Shown here: piece by piece, positions 25,201-32,798 of the stretch
Layout: every line of letters starts with the position of its first letter
Numbering within the stretch: position 1 is the first letter of the stretch
DNA from: Scatosoma sp045594025
Lineage (GTDB): Bacteria; Bacillota; Clostridia; Christensenellales; Borkfalkiaceae
Reading direction: 5' to 3'
DNA length: 64,000 nucleotides
Assembly: GCA_045594025.1 (NCBI GenBank)
Contig: JAZNXS010000046.1
Coordinates: 13,322 to 77,321 of the forward strand
Program-made: the position numbers and the translations under genes
The notes under the pieces: generated by a model
Database searches by the model: none
Told to the model about the DNA's origin: nothing
The model's input: only the letters and a program-made list of their open reading frames with translations

Positions 25201-25797
25201 TACTTCGTCGATACGTTGGCTGTAAATAAACAGATTATCGTTCGCGTCCTCGATTTTTCTTTCGATTTCCTGCTTTCTCTGCTTATATACCATCAAGCCC
25301 ATTGCTTCTTCGAAGATGAGACGTCTATCCTCGGGACGGGCATTCATGATCTGTTCCACCTTACCCTGCCCGATAATGGAATACCCTTCTTTTCCTAAGC
25401 CGATGCCGTGGAAAAGGGTAACAATGTCCTTCAAACGGCTGGTTTGGTTGTTGATAAGGTACTTACTTTCACCCGTACGGTAAAGACGGCGCGTCATGGA
25501 AACTTCGGGAGTTTCCATCGTGGGGAAAATGTGCTTTTCATTGTCGAATACGAGAGTTACCTCGCAAAACGACGTCGGCTTTCTCTCCAACGTGCCGCCG
25601 AAAATAACGTCTTGCATGTTAGAGCCGCGCAAAGACTTCGCCGACTGCTCACCAAGCACCCAGCGTACAGCGTCCGCAACGTTACTCTTACCGCAGCCGT
25701 TCGGGCCCACGATACAGGTTACGCCTTGTTCGAATCGGATTGTCGTCTTGTCGGCAAACGATTTAAAGCCGACGAGTTGTATTTCCTTTAAGTCCAA
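22198..25797 (-). CDS. smc: Chromosome segregation ATPase SMC
   Basis: Condensin-type ATPase that organises and segregates chromosomes. The 1199-residue protein starts LKEIQLVGFKSFADKTTIRF, with Walker A GPNGCGKSN near residue 32, long coiled coils on both sides of a hinge (glycine motifs near residues 520-670), and C-terminal signature LSGGERALTAIAI and Walker B FCILDEIEAALD. The length is normal. The TAA stop is part of repeat E3. rnc is upstream, a classic rnc-smc-ftsY order. Confidence 0.98.
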   Translation of the reverse strand: MDLKEIQLVGFKSFADKTTIRFEQGVTCIVGPNGCGKSNVADAVRWVLGEQSAKSLRGSNMQDVIFGGTLERKPTSFCEVTLVFDNEKHIFPTMETPEVSMTRRLYRTGESKYLINNQTSRLKDIVTLFHGIGLGKEGYSIIGQGKVEQIMNARPEDRRLIFEEAMGLMVYKQRKQEIERKIEDANDNLFIYSQRIDEVERRMPSLKKQAEAAREYQEYSESLKIQEANTYIYRFENAENEKSKFKKDIALISDKIISLNTQIERINRKLDENREKISQADVRLTELNDRRVELSVGNERKDGELKLVRERINTYRSQIEAAVDMLAASKVRIGEIDDEIALAGKKNGADVKRVSELETQIEVLRAAINALDKKIEVFEKLSDETRLSQLSSADEIAKMKEAMGTLAARMEATKDRLNELAAALKKAEERKERLADELASVRKDVKNLKDLSSSGMRDFEEKQEEAREMQLTINDFNQELFNANGQLASLRENLEMYISLKNRFEGYKESVRRLLSVSKTNPDLAKHLHGALADVVSTDQRYETAIETAFGGAMQNVVTPTADDARYLIEYLKRTNGGIVTFLPVASMRPRPDSREIKRALDERGAMGLATELVHYDDYYYNVVSNLLGNTLICDNIANATAIAKKYGNLFKIVTLDGDTVSTSGAMTGGSRGRSASSLLSNERKIQECKDNIARKEKLIEKLKIAIAKSEKEKLAAEAAVDKLREKYQGASSEIAGLLQRETALTQQLAEAESDILTYAEALEELKRKLKSLEDEEANSSLSEEQIASRRKSAEEEMANQRSQCDRFKEERVEKSKQLREMEVEYASLSSQIESHKENVERLTAEKEDLVKRILDMEYEKTNTETKLKGLEAEAQAKELTDEERAAVEAIVGEISEITREKETVNAEQLKLEEEKTGLQEALTKSSDKRYKCEIEISKIDTTLESSRQRMEEAYELDYDGCLALRKEGFNVEEAASLITALKRKITILGAVNPHAVEEYEEESARCTEMTSQREDLEKAIADLQAALDQIRGEMLRIFNEGFQDFNENFKVTFKELFGGGKAELQIDYEGVEDPLAAGVEIVACPPGKKLTKISLLSGGERALTAIAILFAILKSKPMPFCILDEIEAALDDANVDRFASYLKRFSEDTQFIVITHRKPTMNQADTLFGVTMQEKGVSKIVSVKLAEVESKLGAGTIE

Positions 25798-25830
25798 AGT
25801 ATTCTCCTTATGATATGTTTATATATCCCT

Positions 25831-26499
25831 TTATTTTTTTACTGCTTTATATTTGGACAGCTGTTCCAGTAAGCGTTTTGCAGCTTCCTGTTCCGCTTCC
25901 TTTTTACTACCGCCTTCGCCCTGCGCCGAATTTCCAGCGGCTGTGGCTGTTGCGCGGAAGATGGGTGCATTGTCTTTACCGGATTTCTCCGTCTCGTACA
26001 TGGGTGGCTCTAAGCCCTGTTTTTGCAGAAATTCCTGCAACGCACCCTTATAGTTGGTTTGGATTGTTTGCGCCTCCAAACGCCCGTGTTTTAAAACAAA
26101 ATCTTTTGCCGGTTGATAGCCGCCGTCCAGATAAATCGCCGCCAGCACCGTTTCAAATAAGCTAGACACCGTCTTTTTTCCGATGTTCGATTTACCGCCT
26201 GCCATAAGCAAGTATCGGCCGACGTCTAACCTACGCACCGCCTCGTCCAAAGCGTCCTCGCAAACGTATTTCTGGCGTTGGGAGGTCAGTTCCCCCTCTT
26301 CCGCCCGTCTATTCTTCGCATACTGCCATTCCGTTACGATAAGCTGCAAAACGGCGTCGCCAAGATATTCCATTCTCTCGTTATCATTGCCGCCGTGTGC
26401 ATTCGCGTACGTGGAATGGGTAAACGCTTCTTGCAATAACGCTTTATCGCGAAATACGTACCCGATTTTATTTTCGATTTCTTCAAAAGGGAAGCCCAT
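25831..26499 (-). CDS. rnc: Ribonuclease III
   Basis: Double-strand RNA endonuclease for rRNA processing. The 222-residue protein has the catalytic signature NERMEYLGDAVLQL near residue 40, the second acidic motif ETVLAAIYLDGG and a C-terminal dsRNA-binding domain (KGALQEFLQK ... GSKKEAEQEAAKRLLEQL). plsX precedes it by 23 bp; acpP, often between, is absent. Confidence 0.97.
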   Translation of the reverse strand: MGFPFEEIENKIGYVFRDKALLQEAFTHSTYANAHGGNDNERMEYLGDAVLQLIVTEWQYAKNRRAEEGELTSQRQKYVCEDALDEAVRRLDVGRYLLMAGGKSNIGKKTVSSLFETVLAAIYLDGGYQPAKDFVLKHGRLEAQTIQTNYKGALQEFLQKQGLEPPMYETEKSGKDNAPIFRATATAAGNSAQGEGGSKKEAEQEAAKRLLEQLSKYKAVKK

Positions 26500-26522
26500 G
26501 GCATTCCTCCGTATTTATTCGA

Positions 26523-27566
26523 TTATTCGGAAACGGAAGGCGCAGCTTGGGTAGGAAGCTCTAACGTCGTGCTTTCAAGCATGGAGGCAATCTTACCCAC
26601 CATATCCCCTCTTACCGCCGTTGCCGCCTGCTTAATGCAGATGGAGAACGGACGAGCCTTCGAGTTACCATGGCCTTTCACTACCGCCTTTTTAAGACCT
26701 AAGAACATAGCGCCGCCCACGCCTTCGTAATCGATACTGCCTTTAATATCTTTAATAATGTCGCCGCAAAGCAACGCGCGGAGCTTGGTGAACAGATTGC
26801 GCTTGAACGCCTTTTTCATGATTCCCGACACCATTTTACCGCAGCCTTCTACCGATTTCATGGCAATGTTCCCCGTGAAACCGTCGCAAACCATAACGTC
26901 TACGTCGCCGAACATAATATCTCTGCCCTCTCTGTTGCCTACGTAGTTGACGCATTCCACCGTCTTTAACAAAGCGTTGGTTTCCTGTTGGAGCATCAAG
27001 CCCTTATGGTCTTCCGTACCGTTATTCAACAACCCTACCGCAGGGTTTTCAATGCCGTATACCGTTTCCGCATACGCCGACGCCATCATGGCGAAGTGAA
27101 TGAGGTTCAAAGGCTTACATTCAAGGTTTGCGCCGCAGTCGCAAAGGAAAGTTCCCGTTCCCTTGGAGTTGGGAATAATGGGACAAAGCGCAGGTCGCGA
27201 TACCCCTTTCAATCTACCAAGGAGCAATACGCCTGCCGTCAAAACGGCACCTGTCGAGCCGGACGAAACCAAGCCGTCCGCTTTGCCTTCTTTCAAAAGG
27301 CGAAAGGCTACGACCGTGGACGAATCCTTTTTGGTCTTTACCGCTTTGGTAGGCACTTCTTCCATACCGATGACTTCCGTCGTATGTACAATCTCCAAAC
27401 GGCTTTCGTCATATTCGCAGCCGGAAAGGATTTCTTTAATCTGCGTTTCGTCGCCGCAAAGAATCAAATATAAATCTTTGTCCTGATTTAAAGCCGCTAC
27501 CGAACCAAGTACCTGTTGCTGAGGCGCGAAATCACCGCCCATTGCGTCTACTACAATTCTTACCAT
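26523..27566 (-). CDS. plsX: Phosphate acyltransferase PlsX
   Basis: Makes acyl-phosphate from acyl-ACP, the donor for PlsY in phospholipid synthesis. The 347-residue protein starts RIVVDAMGGDFAP and contains SSGSTGAVLTAG, LLNNGTEDHKG, VCDGFTGNI and YEGVGGAMFLGL, all typical. fab genes and acpP do not follow; rnc does. Confidence 0.97.
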   Translation of the reverse strand: MVRIVVDAMGGDFAPQQQVLGSVAALNQDKDLYLILCGDETQIKEILSGCEYDESRLEIVHTTEVIGMEEVPTKAVKTKKDSSTVVAFRLLKEGKADGLVSSGSTGAVLTAGVLLLGRLKGVSRPALCPIIPNSKGTGTFLCDCGANLECKPLNLIHFAMMASAYAETVYGIENPAVGLLNNGTEDHKGLMLQQETNALLKTVECVNYVGNREGRDIMFGDVDVMVCDGFTGNIAMKSVEGCGKMVSGIMKKAFKRNLFTKLRALLCGDIIKDIKGSIDYEGVGGAMFLGLKKAVVKGHGNSKARPFSICIKQAATAVRGDMVGKIASMLESTTLELPTQAAPSVSE

Positions 27567-27589
27567 ATTTGTTTATTCTCCAGATGATT

Positions 27590-27756
27590 TGTTTTTTGTG
27601 AATTTTCGCTATCGCTCAGTCCATCGAAACATCGAGACACTGTCTCCTACGGTCAAGAATTGACTAAACAGTGATACGCGAAACTAACTGCAAGAACGGC
27701 TATAACACTCACTACATGATCCAACGGAACGTTGGGCGCCGCAAATATACGTTTTA
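27590..27756 (-). repeat. Intergenic repeat E4, starting at the asnS stop codon
   Basis: On the minus strand it starts with the asnS TAA followed by AACGTATATTTGCGGCGC. Read on the plus strand, it carries the hairpin CCAACG-GAA-CGTTGG, the CACTCACTACATG phrase shared with the 41.7 kb tandem repeat, a GAGACA-C-TGTCTC palindrome, and GTGAATTTTCGCTATCGCTC shared with E2. It separates plsX from asnS and contains no gene. Confidence 0.8.
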
Positions 27757-29145
27757 ATACTTAAGATCTCCGAACGTGCGGGGATAAGGCACTACATCTC
27801 GAATATTCGCAATACCCGTCAGGTACATGACCATACGTTCAAAGCCAAGCCCGAAACCGCTGTGCGTGGTACCGCCGTAACGGCGTAAATCCAAATACCA
27901 AGAATAATCTTCGGGGTTCATACCGAGTTCCTTGATACGGTTTACCAGTTTATCGTAATCGTCCTCTCTTTGCGAACCGCCAACAAGCTCCCCGATACCA
28001 GGCACGAGCAAGTCTGCCGCCGCCACCGTCTTTCCGTCGGGATTTTGCTTCATATAGAACGCCTTGATTTCCTTCGGGTAATCGGTGAGGAATACGGGCT
28101 TCTTGTACACTTGTTCGGTGAGGAAACGTTCGTGTTCGCTTTGCAAATCCTTGCCCCAGAAAATATTTTTATCGTCGAACTTGTCTGCGTTCTGTTTCAA
28201 AATTTCGATTGCTTCGGTGTAGGACAAACGAACGAATGCGTTTTCGGAAACGTTCTTCAATCTTTCAAGCAGCCCCTTATCCACAAACTGGTTGAGGAAG
28301 TTGAGCTCATCCTTGCAAGTCTCCGAAACGTAATCGATGACGCATTTCACCATTGCCTCTGCCACGTCCATATCTCCTGCCAAATCGCAGAACGCCATTT
28401 CCGGCTCAATCATCCAAAATTCCGCCGCATGACGTGCCGTGTTGGAATGTTCCGCGCGGAACGTAGGCCCGAACGTATATACGTTGCCAAACGCCATTGC
28501 GTACGTTTCCGCGTTCAGCTGACCGGATACGGTAAGCGCCGCGCGCTTGCCGAAGAAATCCTCTTTATAATCCACTTTCTTACCCTTTGCTACTTCGTCC
28601 AAATCCAACGTCGTCACCTGGAACATTGCGCCTGCACCTTCACAGTCGCTGCCCGTAATGATGGGGGTATGCACGTAAACAAACCCTCTGTCGTTAAAGA
28701 ATTTATGGATTGCGATTGCCGCTTCACTGCGGATTCTAAACGCCGCGCCAAATAAATTCGTACGAGGACGAAGGTAAGCAATTTCACGCAAAAATTCTAC
28801 CGAATGACGCTTTTTCTGTAAAGGATAATCGGGCGTGGATTCTCCTTCTACCTTGATTTCCGTAGCCTTGATTTCATACGGCTGCTTATTTTCGGGGGTA
28901 GCCACCAAAACGCCCGTTACGATCAATGCACAACCTACGTTTTCCTTTGCGATCTCGTCGTAATTGACAAGATTTGCGCGTTCGAAAACGATTTGCGTAT
29001 TCTTGAAACAGCTACCGTCGTTCAGCTCGATAAAGCCAAACGCCTTGGAATCGCGAATTGTCTTTGCCCAGCCCGCAACGGTAACACTCTTACCGTCGTA
29101 CGCGGAATAGTTTGCGTTCAATTCTTTCAGTTGGATTCTTTCCAT
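27754..29145 (-). CDS. asnS: Asparaginyl-tRNA synthetase
   Basis: Class II aminoacyl-tRNA synthetase charging tRNA-Asn. The 463-residue protein has an OB-fold anticodon domain, motif 2 (FRAEHSNTARHAAEFWMIEP) and motif 3 (GFGLGFERMVMYLTG) with GGTTHSG before it, typical of AsnS. AGGAGG lies 8 nt before the ATG at 29145. No T-box leader is visible upstream. The TAA stop begins repeat E4. Confidence 0.97.
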   Translation of the reverse strand: MERIQLKELNANYSAYDGKSVTVAGWAKTIRDSKAFGFIELNDGSCFKNTQIVFERANLVNYDEIAKENVGCALIVTGVLVATPENKQPYEIKATEIKVEGESTPDYPLQKKRHSVEFLREIAYLRPRTNLFGAAFRIRSEAAIAIHKFFNDRGFVYVHTPIITGSDCEGAGAMFQVTTLDLDEVAKGKKVDYKEDFFGKRAALTVSGQLNAETYAMAFGNVYTFGPTFRAEHSNTARHAAEFWMIEPEMAFCDLAGDMDVAEAMVKCVIDYVSETCKDELNFLNQFVDKGLLERLKNVSENAFVRLSYTEAIEILKQNADKFDDKNIFWGKDLQSEHERFLTEQVYKKPVFLTDYPKEIKAFYMKQNPDGKTVAAADLLVPGIGELVGGSQREDDYDKLVNRIKELGMNPEDYSWYLDLRRYGGTTHSGFGLGFERMVMYLTGIANIRDVVPYPRTFGDLKY

Positions 29146-29233
29146 GCCAAAACCTCCTTGCATAAGAAAAACTCTTTTTCTCTCTAAGTCCTTTTCATTT
29201 TAACCCCTCTCAGCGTAAACCGAAACGAGGTTT

Positions 29234-29279
29234 TATAATAATACTTTATTATTATAACAGTTTTTCTTAAAAAACACAA
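29234..29279 (-). promoter_or_regulatory. Promoter of asnS with overlapping 23-bp palindrome
   Basis: TTGTGT (29274-29279) and TATAAT (29251-29256) are 17 bp apart on the minus strand. The -10 box is part of a perfect palindrome with 10-bp arms TATAATAATA/TATTATTATA (29234-29256). The -35 region overlaps the end of the VanW gene. Confidence 0.6.
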
Positions 29280-30079
29280 GCGTTGGAAGACATTTTCTTT
29301 GTCGCATCCTCAACTTTTTTGACAATAATTCCCTGAATCGGTCGATATTCGTCCGTTCTTATCCGTTTTCTGAAAAGTAAGCTCTCCCCCTTGTAGCACT
29401 CCAAATACATTTCACTTTTTACTCCATTCTTCGGAGAACGGATAATGCCGTTCTCCTCCCCCTCCTTCACAATGGGTGCGGGTGGGGGTATTTCTTGTAA
29501 AATATTAGAAATAATCTCGTACCTGTATCCCTCGTTTTTACCGTAAAACACAATTCTGATCCCCCCTTCAAACGTCTCTGACGAGAGAAAAACGGGAAAG
29601 GCATGCGGATTGTAAAAACATAAATCGCTATCTGAGGACACCATGGCGTCGCGCGAGGGCGATACGTACGCCACACGCAGAGAATGGGGATGATATTCCG
29701 TTACGGAAAGCCCTGCTTTTAGGGCGGCGTTATACAGGGTGGTACTCACCTGACAAACACCGCCGCCCACCCCCAACACATACTCTCCGTTTACGATGAT
29801 TTTCGCCTGCTTAAAGCCAGCCTCCGCCGTTCGCCTCCCCACCGTTTGATTGAAAGAAAATTCCCCGTAAGGCTGTATCGCCACCCCGTCGATGAGCGCG
29901 GCGGCAATGGCAATATTTTTACAGCGATCCCTATCCTCTTTGGCGTAGTAGGTCGTATACGAAGCCATCTTTGTCCAGCCGTACGGATTTTCAGCCTGCG
30001 CTACCATCATCGGTTGCGATTTGACAACCCCAACGCCACCGAATAATAAAAAAGCGCTTGCAATCGCAAGCGCTTTCAT
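29267..30079 (-). CDS. VanW-family exported protein with G5-like C-terminus
   Basis: Residues after the start form a hydrophobic signal (ALAIASAFLLFGGVGVV), then the VanW domain: SFNQTVGRRTAEAGF, GVGGGVCQVSTTLYNAAL and EYHPHSLRV. The last 50 residues resemble a G5 domain. VanW proteins are cell-envelope proteins of unknown function, first noted in vancomycin-resistance clusters. I prefer the ATG at 30079 because the signal follows at once; a GTG 24 nt earlier and an ATG at 30187 are open in frame. It lies between recF and asnS. I see no resistance genes nearby. Confidence 0.85.
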   Translation of the reverse strand: MKALAIASAFLLFGGVGVVKSQPMMVAQAENPYGWTKMASYTTYYAKEDRDRCKNIAIAAALIDGVAIQPYGEFSFNQTVGRRTAEAGFKQAKIIVNGEYVLGVGGGVCQVSTTLYNAALKAGLSVTEYHPHSLRVAYVSPSRDAMVSSDSDLCFYNPHAFPVFLSSETFEGGIRIVFYGKNEGYRYEIISNILQEIPPPAPIVKEGEENGIIRSPKNGVKSEMYLECYKGESLLFRKRIRTDEYRPIQGIIVKKVEDATKKMSSNACVF

Positions 30080-30198
30080 TTTTCCGTGATTTCCCCTTTT
30101 CACTATTTGCGCCCTCACTGTTATGTAGAAACGGTAAACGCATACATGGGTGCCTCGTTTAACCTTTCTTTCTACAGTTTGAGCCAAGGAAAGTATAT

Positions 30199-31284
30199 TT
30201 ATGCTTTAATTTTTCCGCTTTCGATGCGAATTTTACGGCATTCGGTGCCGTAAAGGACGCGTTCCGCATGGGTGCAAGTAAGCACCGTCTGCAATTCCGC
30301 AATACATTTCAGCAGTTTTTTCCTGCGAGGCAGGTCCAGTTCGCTCATGACGTCGTCCAAAACAAGAATGGGATATTCCCCCGAAAGCGCCTTGAAAATT
30401 TGCACCTCCGAAAGCTTTAAGGCAAGCGCCGCCGTACGCGTCTGCCCCTGCGAAGCGTATGCCTTGGCGTCCACGCCGCCGATCAATACGTCCAAATCAT
30501 CCCTGTGCGGACCTACCGTCGTGAAACCAAGCCGCAAATCCTTTTCGTAGTTGTTTTCCAGCCTACGAAGCAAACTCTTTGCGATCTCCTCTTCGTCCCC
30601 CTCGTACTTACGGTCGGGCCTGATGACAAGCTCTTCGCCGCCGTCCGTTAAGAAAGCGTGGAATTCCTTGGCGTACGGCGCAAGCTTTTCCACAAACTCC
30701 GCGCGTTTTTTCACGATGATCGCCGCATATTTACATAACTGCTCGTCCCAAACGGGCAGGGTGTCGAGCACCAAAGAAACGTCGTGATTTTTAAGTAGCG
30801 TGTTGCGTTGATCGAGAATTTTATTATAGCGCAAGAGCGCAGTATAATACGCAGGCGAGGTTTGCGAAATGGAAATATTCATAAAACGACGCCTCTCATC
30901 CGGACCGTCTTGAATGAGGCGCAATTCCCCCGGGGAGAAAAATACGCTGTTGATATGCCCCATCAAATCGGCGTTTTTGGTAATTTTACTACCGTTGATA
31001 CGGATTTCGCGCTTATTTTCATAAATATCCGCTTGAATGGTGACGTTGCCGTAACGGTTTTCCGCCTCCGCAACGATTTTTGCGGACTCAGCGCCGATAC
31101 GGATAAGCTGTTTATCATGACGGATTCGCAAAGACGCGCCCGTGCAAAGGTAAAAAACGGCTTCAGCGCAGTTGGTTTTGCCCTGTCCGTTCTTGCCAAA
31201 AAGCACGTTAAGCCCATCCGAAAACTCGAAAATTTCGTTCTCGTAATTTCTGAAATTTTGAAGGAATAATTTTTTTATTTTCAT
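30199..31284 (-). CDS. recF: DNA repair and recombination ATPase RecF
   Basis: SMC-like ATPase that loads RecA at gaps with RecO and RecR. The 361-residue protein has KKLFLQNFRNYE, Walker A GKNGQGKTN near residue 35, the signature ASQGQTRTAALALKL and Walker B PILVLDDVMSELD. It diverges from dnaA instead of lying downstream of dnaN, which is unusual. An in-frame TTG at 31305 is a possible alternative start. Confidence 0.96.
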   Translation of the reverse strand: MKIKKLFLQNFRNYENEIFEFSDGLNVLFGKNGQGKTNCAEAVFYLCTGASLRIRHDKQLIRIGAESAKIVAEAENRYGNVTIQADIYENKREIRINGSKITKNADLMGHINSVFFSPGELRLIQDGPDERRRFMNISISQTSPAYYTALLRYNKILDQRNTLLKNHDVSLVLDTLPVWDEQLCKYAAIIVKKRAEFVEKLAPYAKEFHAFLTDGGEELVIRPDRKYEGDEEEIAKSLLRRLENNYEKDLRLGFTTVGPHRDDLDVLIGGVDAKAYASQGQTRTAALALKLSEVQIFKALSGEYPILVLDDVMSELDLPRRKKLLKCIAELQTVLTCTHAERVLYGTECRKIRIESGKIKA

Positions 31285-31338
31285 AATCCTCAAAAAACCC
31301 GCCAAAATTGCTTTCTTTTCATCGAAATTTGTATTATA

Positions 31339-31367
31339 ATTATATCAAATAATTTTAGAAAAGACAA
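31339..31367 (-). promoter_or_regulatory. SigA-type promoter of recF
   Basis: TTGTCT (31362-31367) and TATAAT (31339-31344) are 17 bp apart on the minus strand in the 128-bp recF-dnaA gap. Confidence 0.7.
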
Positions 31368-31412
31368 GTTTACAAGCGGTTTAGTGAAAAATTTTTACTA
31401 GGGGAATAAAAA

Positions 31413-32747
31413 ATGGCAGAACATTCTCAACTTCAATTCATTTGGAAGCAGATCAGCGAGCGTGTACGCAACCTGATTTCGCCCATTTCGTATAATACTT
31501 ATATTAAGACGTTAGAGCCCGTGGACATCATCGGGCGCGTTCTCGTTTTGAAAGCGGAAACCTCCCTCGGCGCATCCACGATCATGAAGAAGCACGCGGA
31601 AAAAATCCGTGACGCGATGATCAAATGCGATTTGGGCGTAAAAGATTTCCGTCTTGTCGTGGACGGCAGCGAAGAATTTGCTTTGGATTACGAGGACGAC
31701 GCTTCCGATACCTTCCAGTCCTGCCCTATCAATAAAAATTTCACGTTCGAATCCTTCGTTGCCGGCGCAGGCAGCAAGTTTGTATACGCGGCGGCAAAAG
31801 CGGTAGCGGACGCACCGGGCGAAACCTTTAACCCCCTCTTCATCTACGGAGAATCGGGCTTAGGTAAAACCCACCTTATGCACGCAATCGCAAACCGCAT
31901 TGCACGCCAGTCCCCCGAAAAGAAGGTTTTGTATACGACCTGCGAAAATTTCTTAAACGAGTTCATCGATTCCATCGCGCAAAAGAACAGCGCAAAGTTC
32001 CGTTTGCACTATCGCAACGTGGACGTACTCATGATCGATGATGTTCAATTCTTAAAAAATAAGACGCAGGTGCAGGAAGAATTCTTCCACACTTTCAACG
32101 AGCTGTCGGCGCAGAACAAGCAAATCGTATTGACGTCCGATCGTCCTCCCAAGGAAATTGCAACCTTGGAAGAACGTCTCCGTACCCGTTTCGAGGGGGG
32201 CATGATCGCGGATATTCAACCGCCCGATCCCGAAACCAAAATCGCAATCCTGAAAAAGAAAGCAGAAGATAAGAAATATATCATCGCCGACGACGTGTTA
32301 GAATTCCTTGCTAAAGATTCCGGCCACGACGTAAGAACGCTGGAGGGCAGACTGACCAAAGTCATTTTCGCAAGCAAACTGCACGAAATGCCCATCACTT
32401 TGGAACTCGCAAGAAAAGCCTTAAACGAATCGGTAAACGAATCGGAAGAACAAGAAGACGCTACCCCTGAAAAGATCCTTTCCGCGGTTTGCACATATTT
32501 CAAGCAAAAACGCGAAGACTTAATCGGCAAAGGCAAAAAGGCAGATCTTGTAAAAGCGCGCCAAATTTGCGCATATCTTATGTGCGATATGCTTTCCCTG
32601 CCCCTCGTTGCGGTAGGCAACATGCTCGGCGGCAGAGACCATACCACCATCATGTATGCAAGAGACAAAATGGAAAAACTGGCTTCTTTGAACGACAAAA
32701 TCGCCAAAGAAATTGACGATATCAAAAATATCGTACTCAAAAAATAA
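31413..32747 (+). CDS. dnaA: Chromosomal replication initiator DnaA
   Basis: AAA+ initiator that binds DnaA boxes and opens the origin. The 444-residue protein has domain I (FIWKQISERVRNLISPISY), AAA+ Walker A GESGLGKTH near residue 148, Walker B MIDDVQFL, and domain IV with the DNA-binding signature GGRDHTTIMYARDK. AGGGG lies 8 nt before the ATG. It is the first gene of a plus-strand group with mnmG. No TTATCCACA boxes are seen in the 128-bp gap upstream or right after the gene, so the origin is not evident here. dnaN does not follow. Confidence 0.98.
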   Translation: MAEHSQLQFIWKQISERVRNLISPISYNTYIKTLEPVDIIGRVLVLKAETSLGASTIMKKHAEKIRDAMIKCDLGVKDFRLVVDGSEEFALDYEDDASDTFQSCPINKNFTFESFVAGAGSKFVYAAAKAVADAPGETFNPLFIYGESGLGKTHLMHAIANRIARQSPEKKVLYTTCENFLNEFIDSIAQKNSAKFRLHYRNVDVLMIDDVQFLKNKTQVQEEFFHTFNELSAQNKQIVLTSDRPPKEIATLEERLRTRFEGGMIADIQPPDPETKIAILKKKAEDKKYIIADDVLEFLAKDSGHDVRTLEGRLTKVIFASKLHEMPITLELARKALNESVNESEEQEDATPEKILSAVCTYFKQKREDLIGKGKKADLVKARQICAYLMCDMLSLPLVAVGNMLGGRDHTTIMYARDKMEKLASLNDKIAKEIDDIKNIVLKK

Positions 32748-32765
32748 ACGATTTCAACGCTGATT

Positions 32766-32789
32766 TTGCCCCCACTGGGGGCAATTCAC
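32766..32789 (+). repeat. Single-module copy (E8): hairpin plus AATTCAC after dnaA
   Basis: TTGCCCCC pairs with GGGGGCAA over ACT and runs into AATTCAC (32783-32789), the connector seen in E1 and E2. It starts 18 bp after the dnaA stop and may also end or slow transcription before mnmG. Confidence 0.6.
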
Positions 32790-32798
32790 TTTATTATT

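Noticed and set aside
29146..29266. T-box leader for asnS
   Set aside because: No T-box sequence, specifier loop or antiterminator found.
29267..30187. Vancomycin resistance
   Set aside because: VanW alone is common in Clostridia; no vanH/A/X genes, and the Ddl is an ordinary ligase by motif.
31306..31412. Replication origin at dnaA
   Set aside because: AT-rich but short, with no DnaA boxes visible; not supported.
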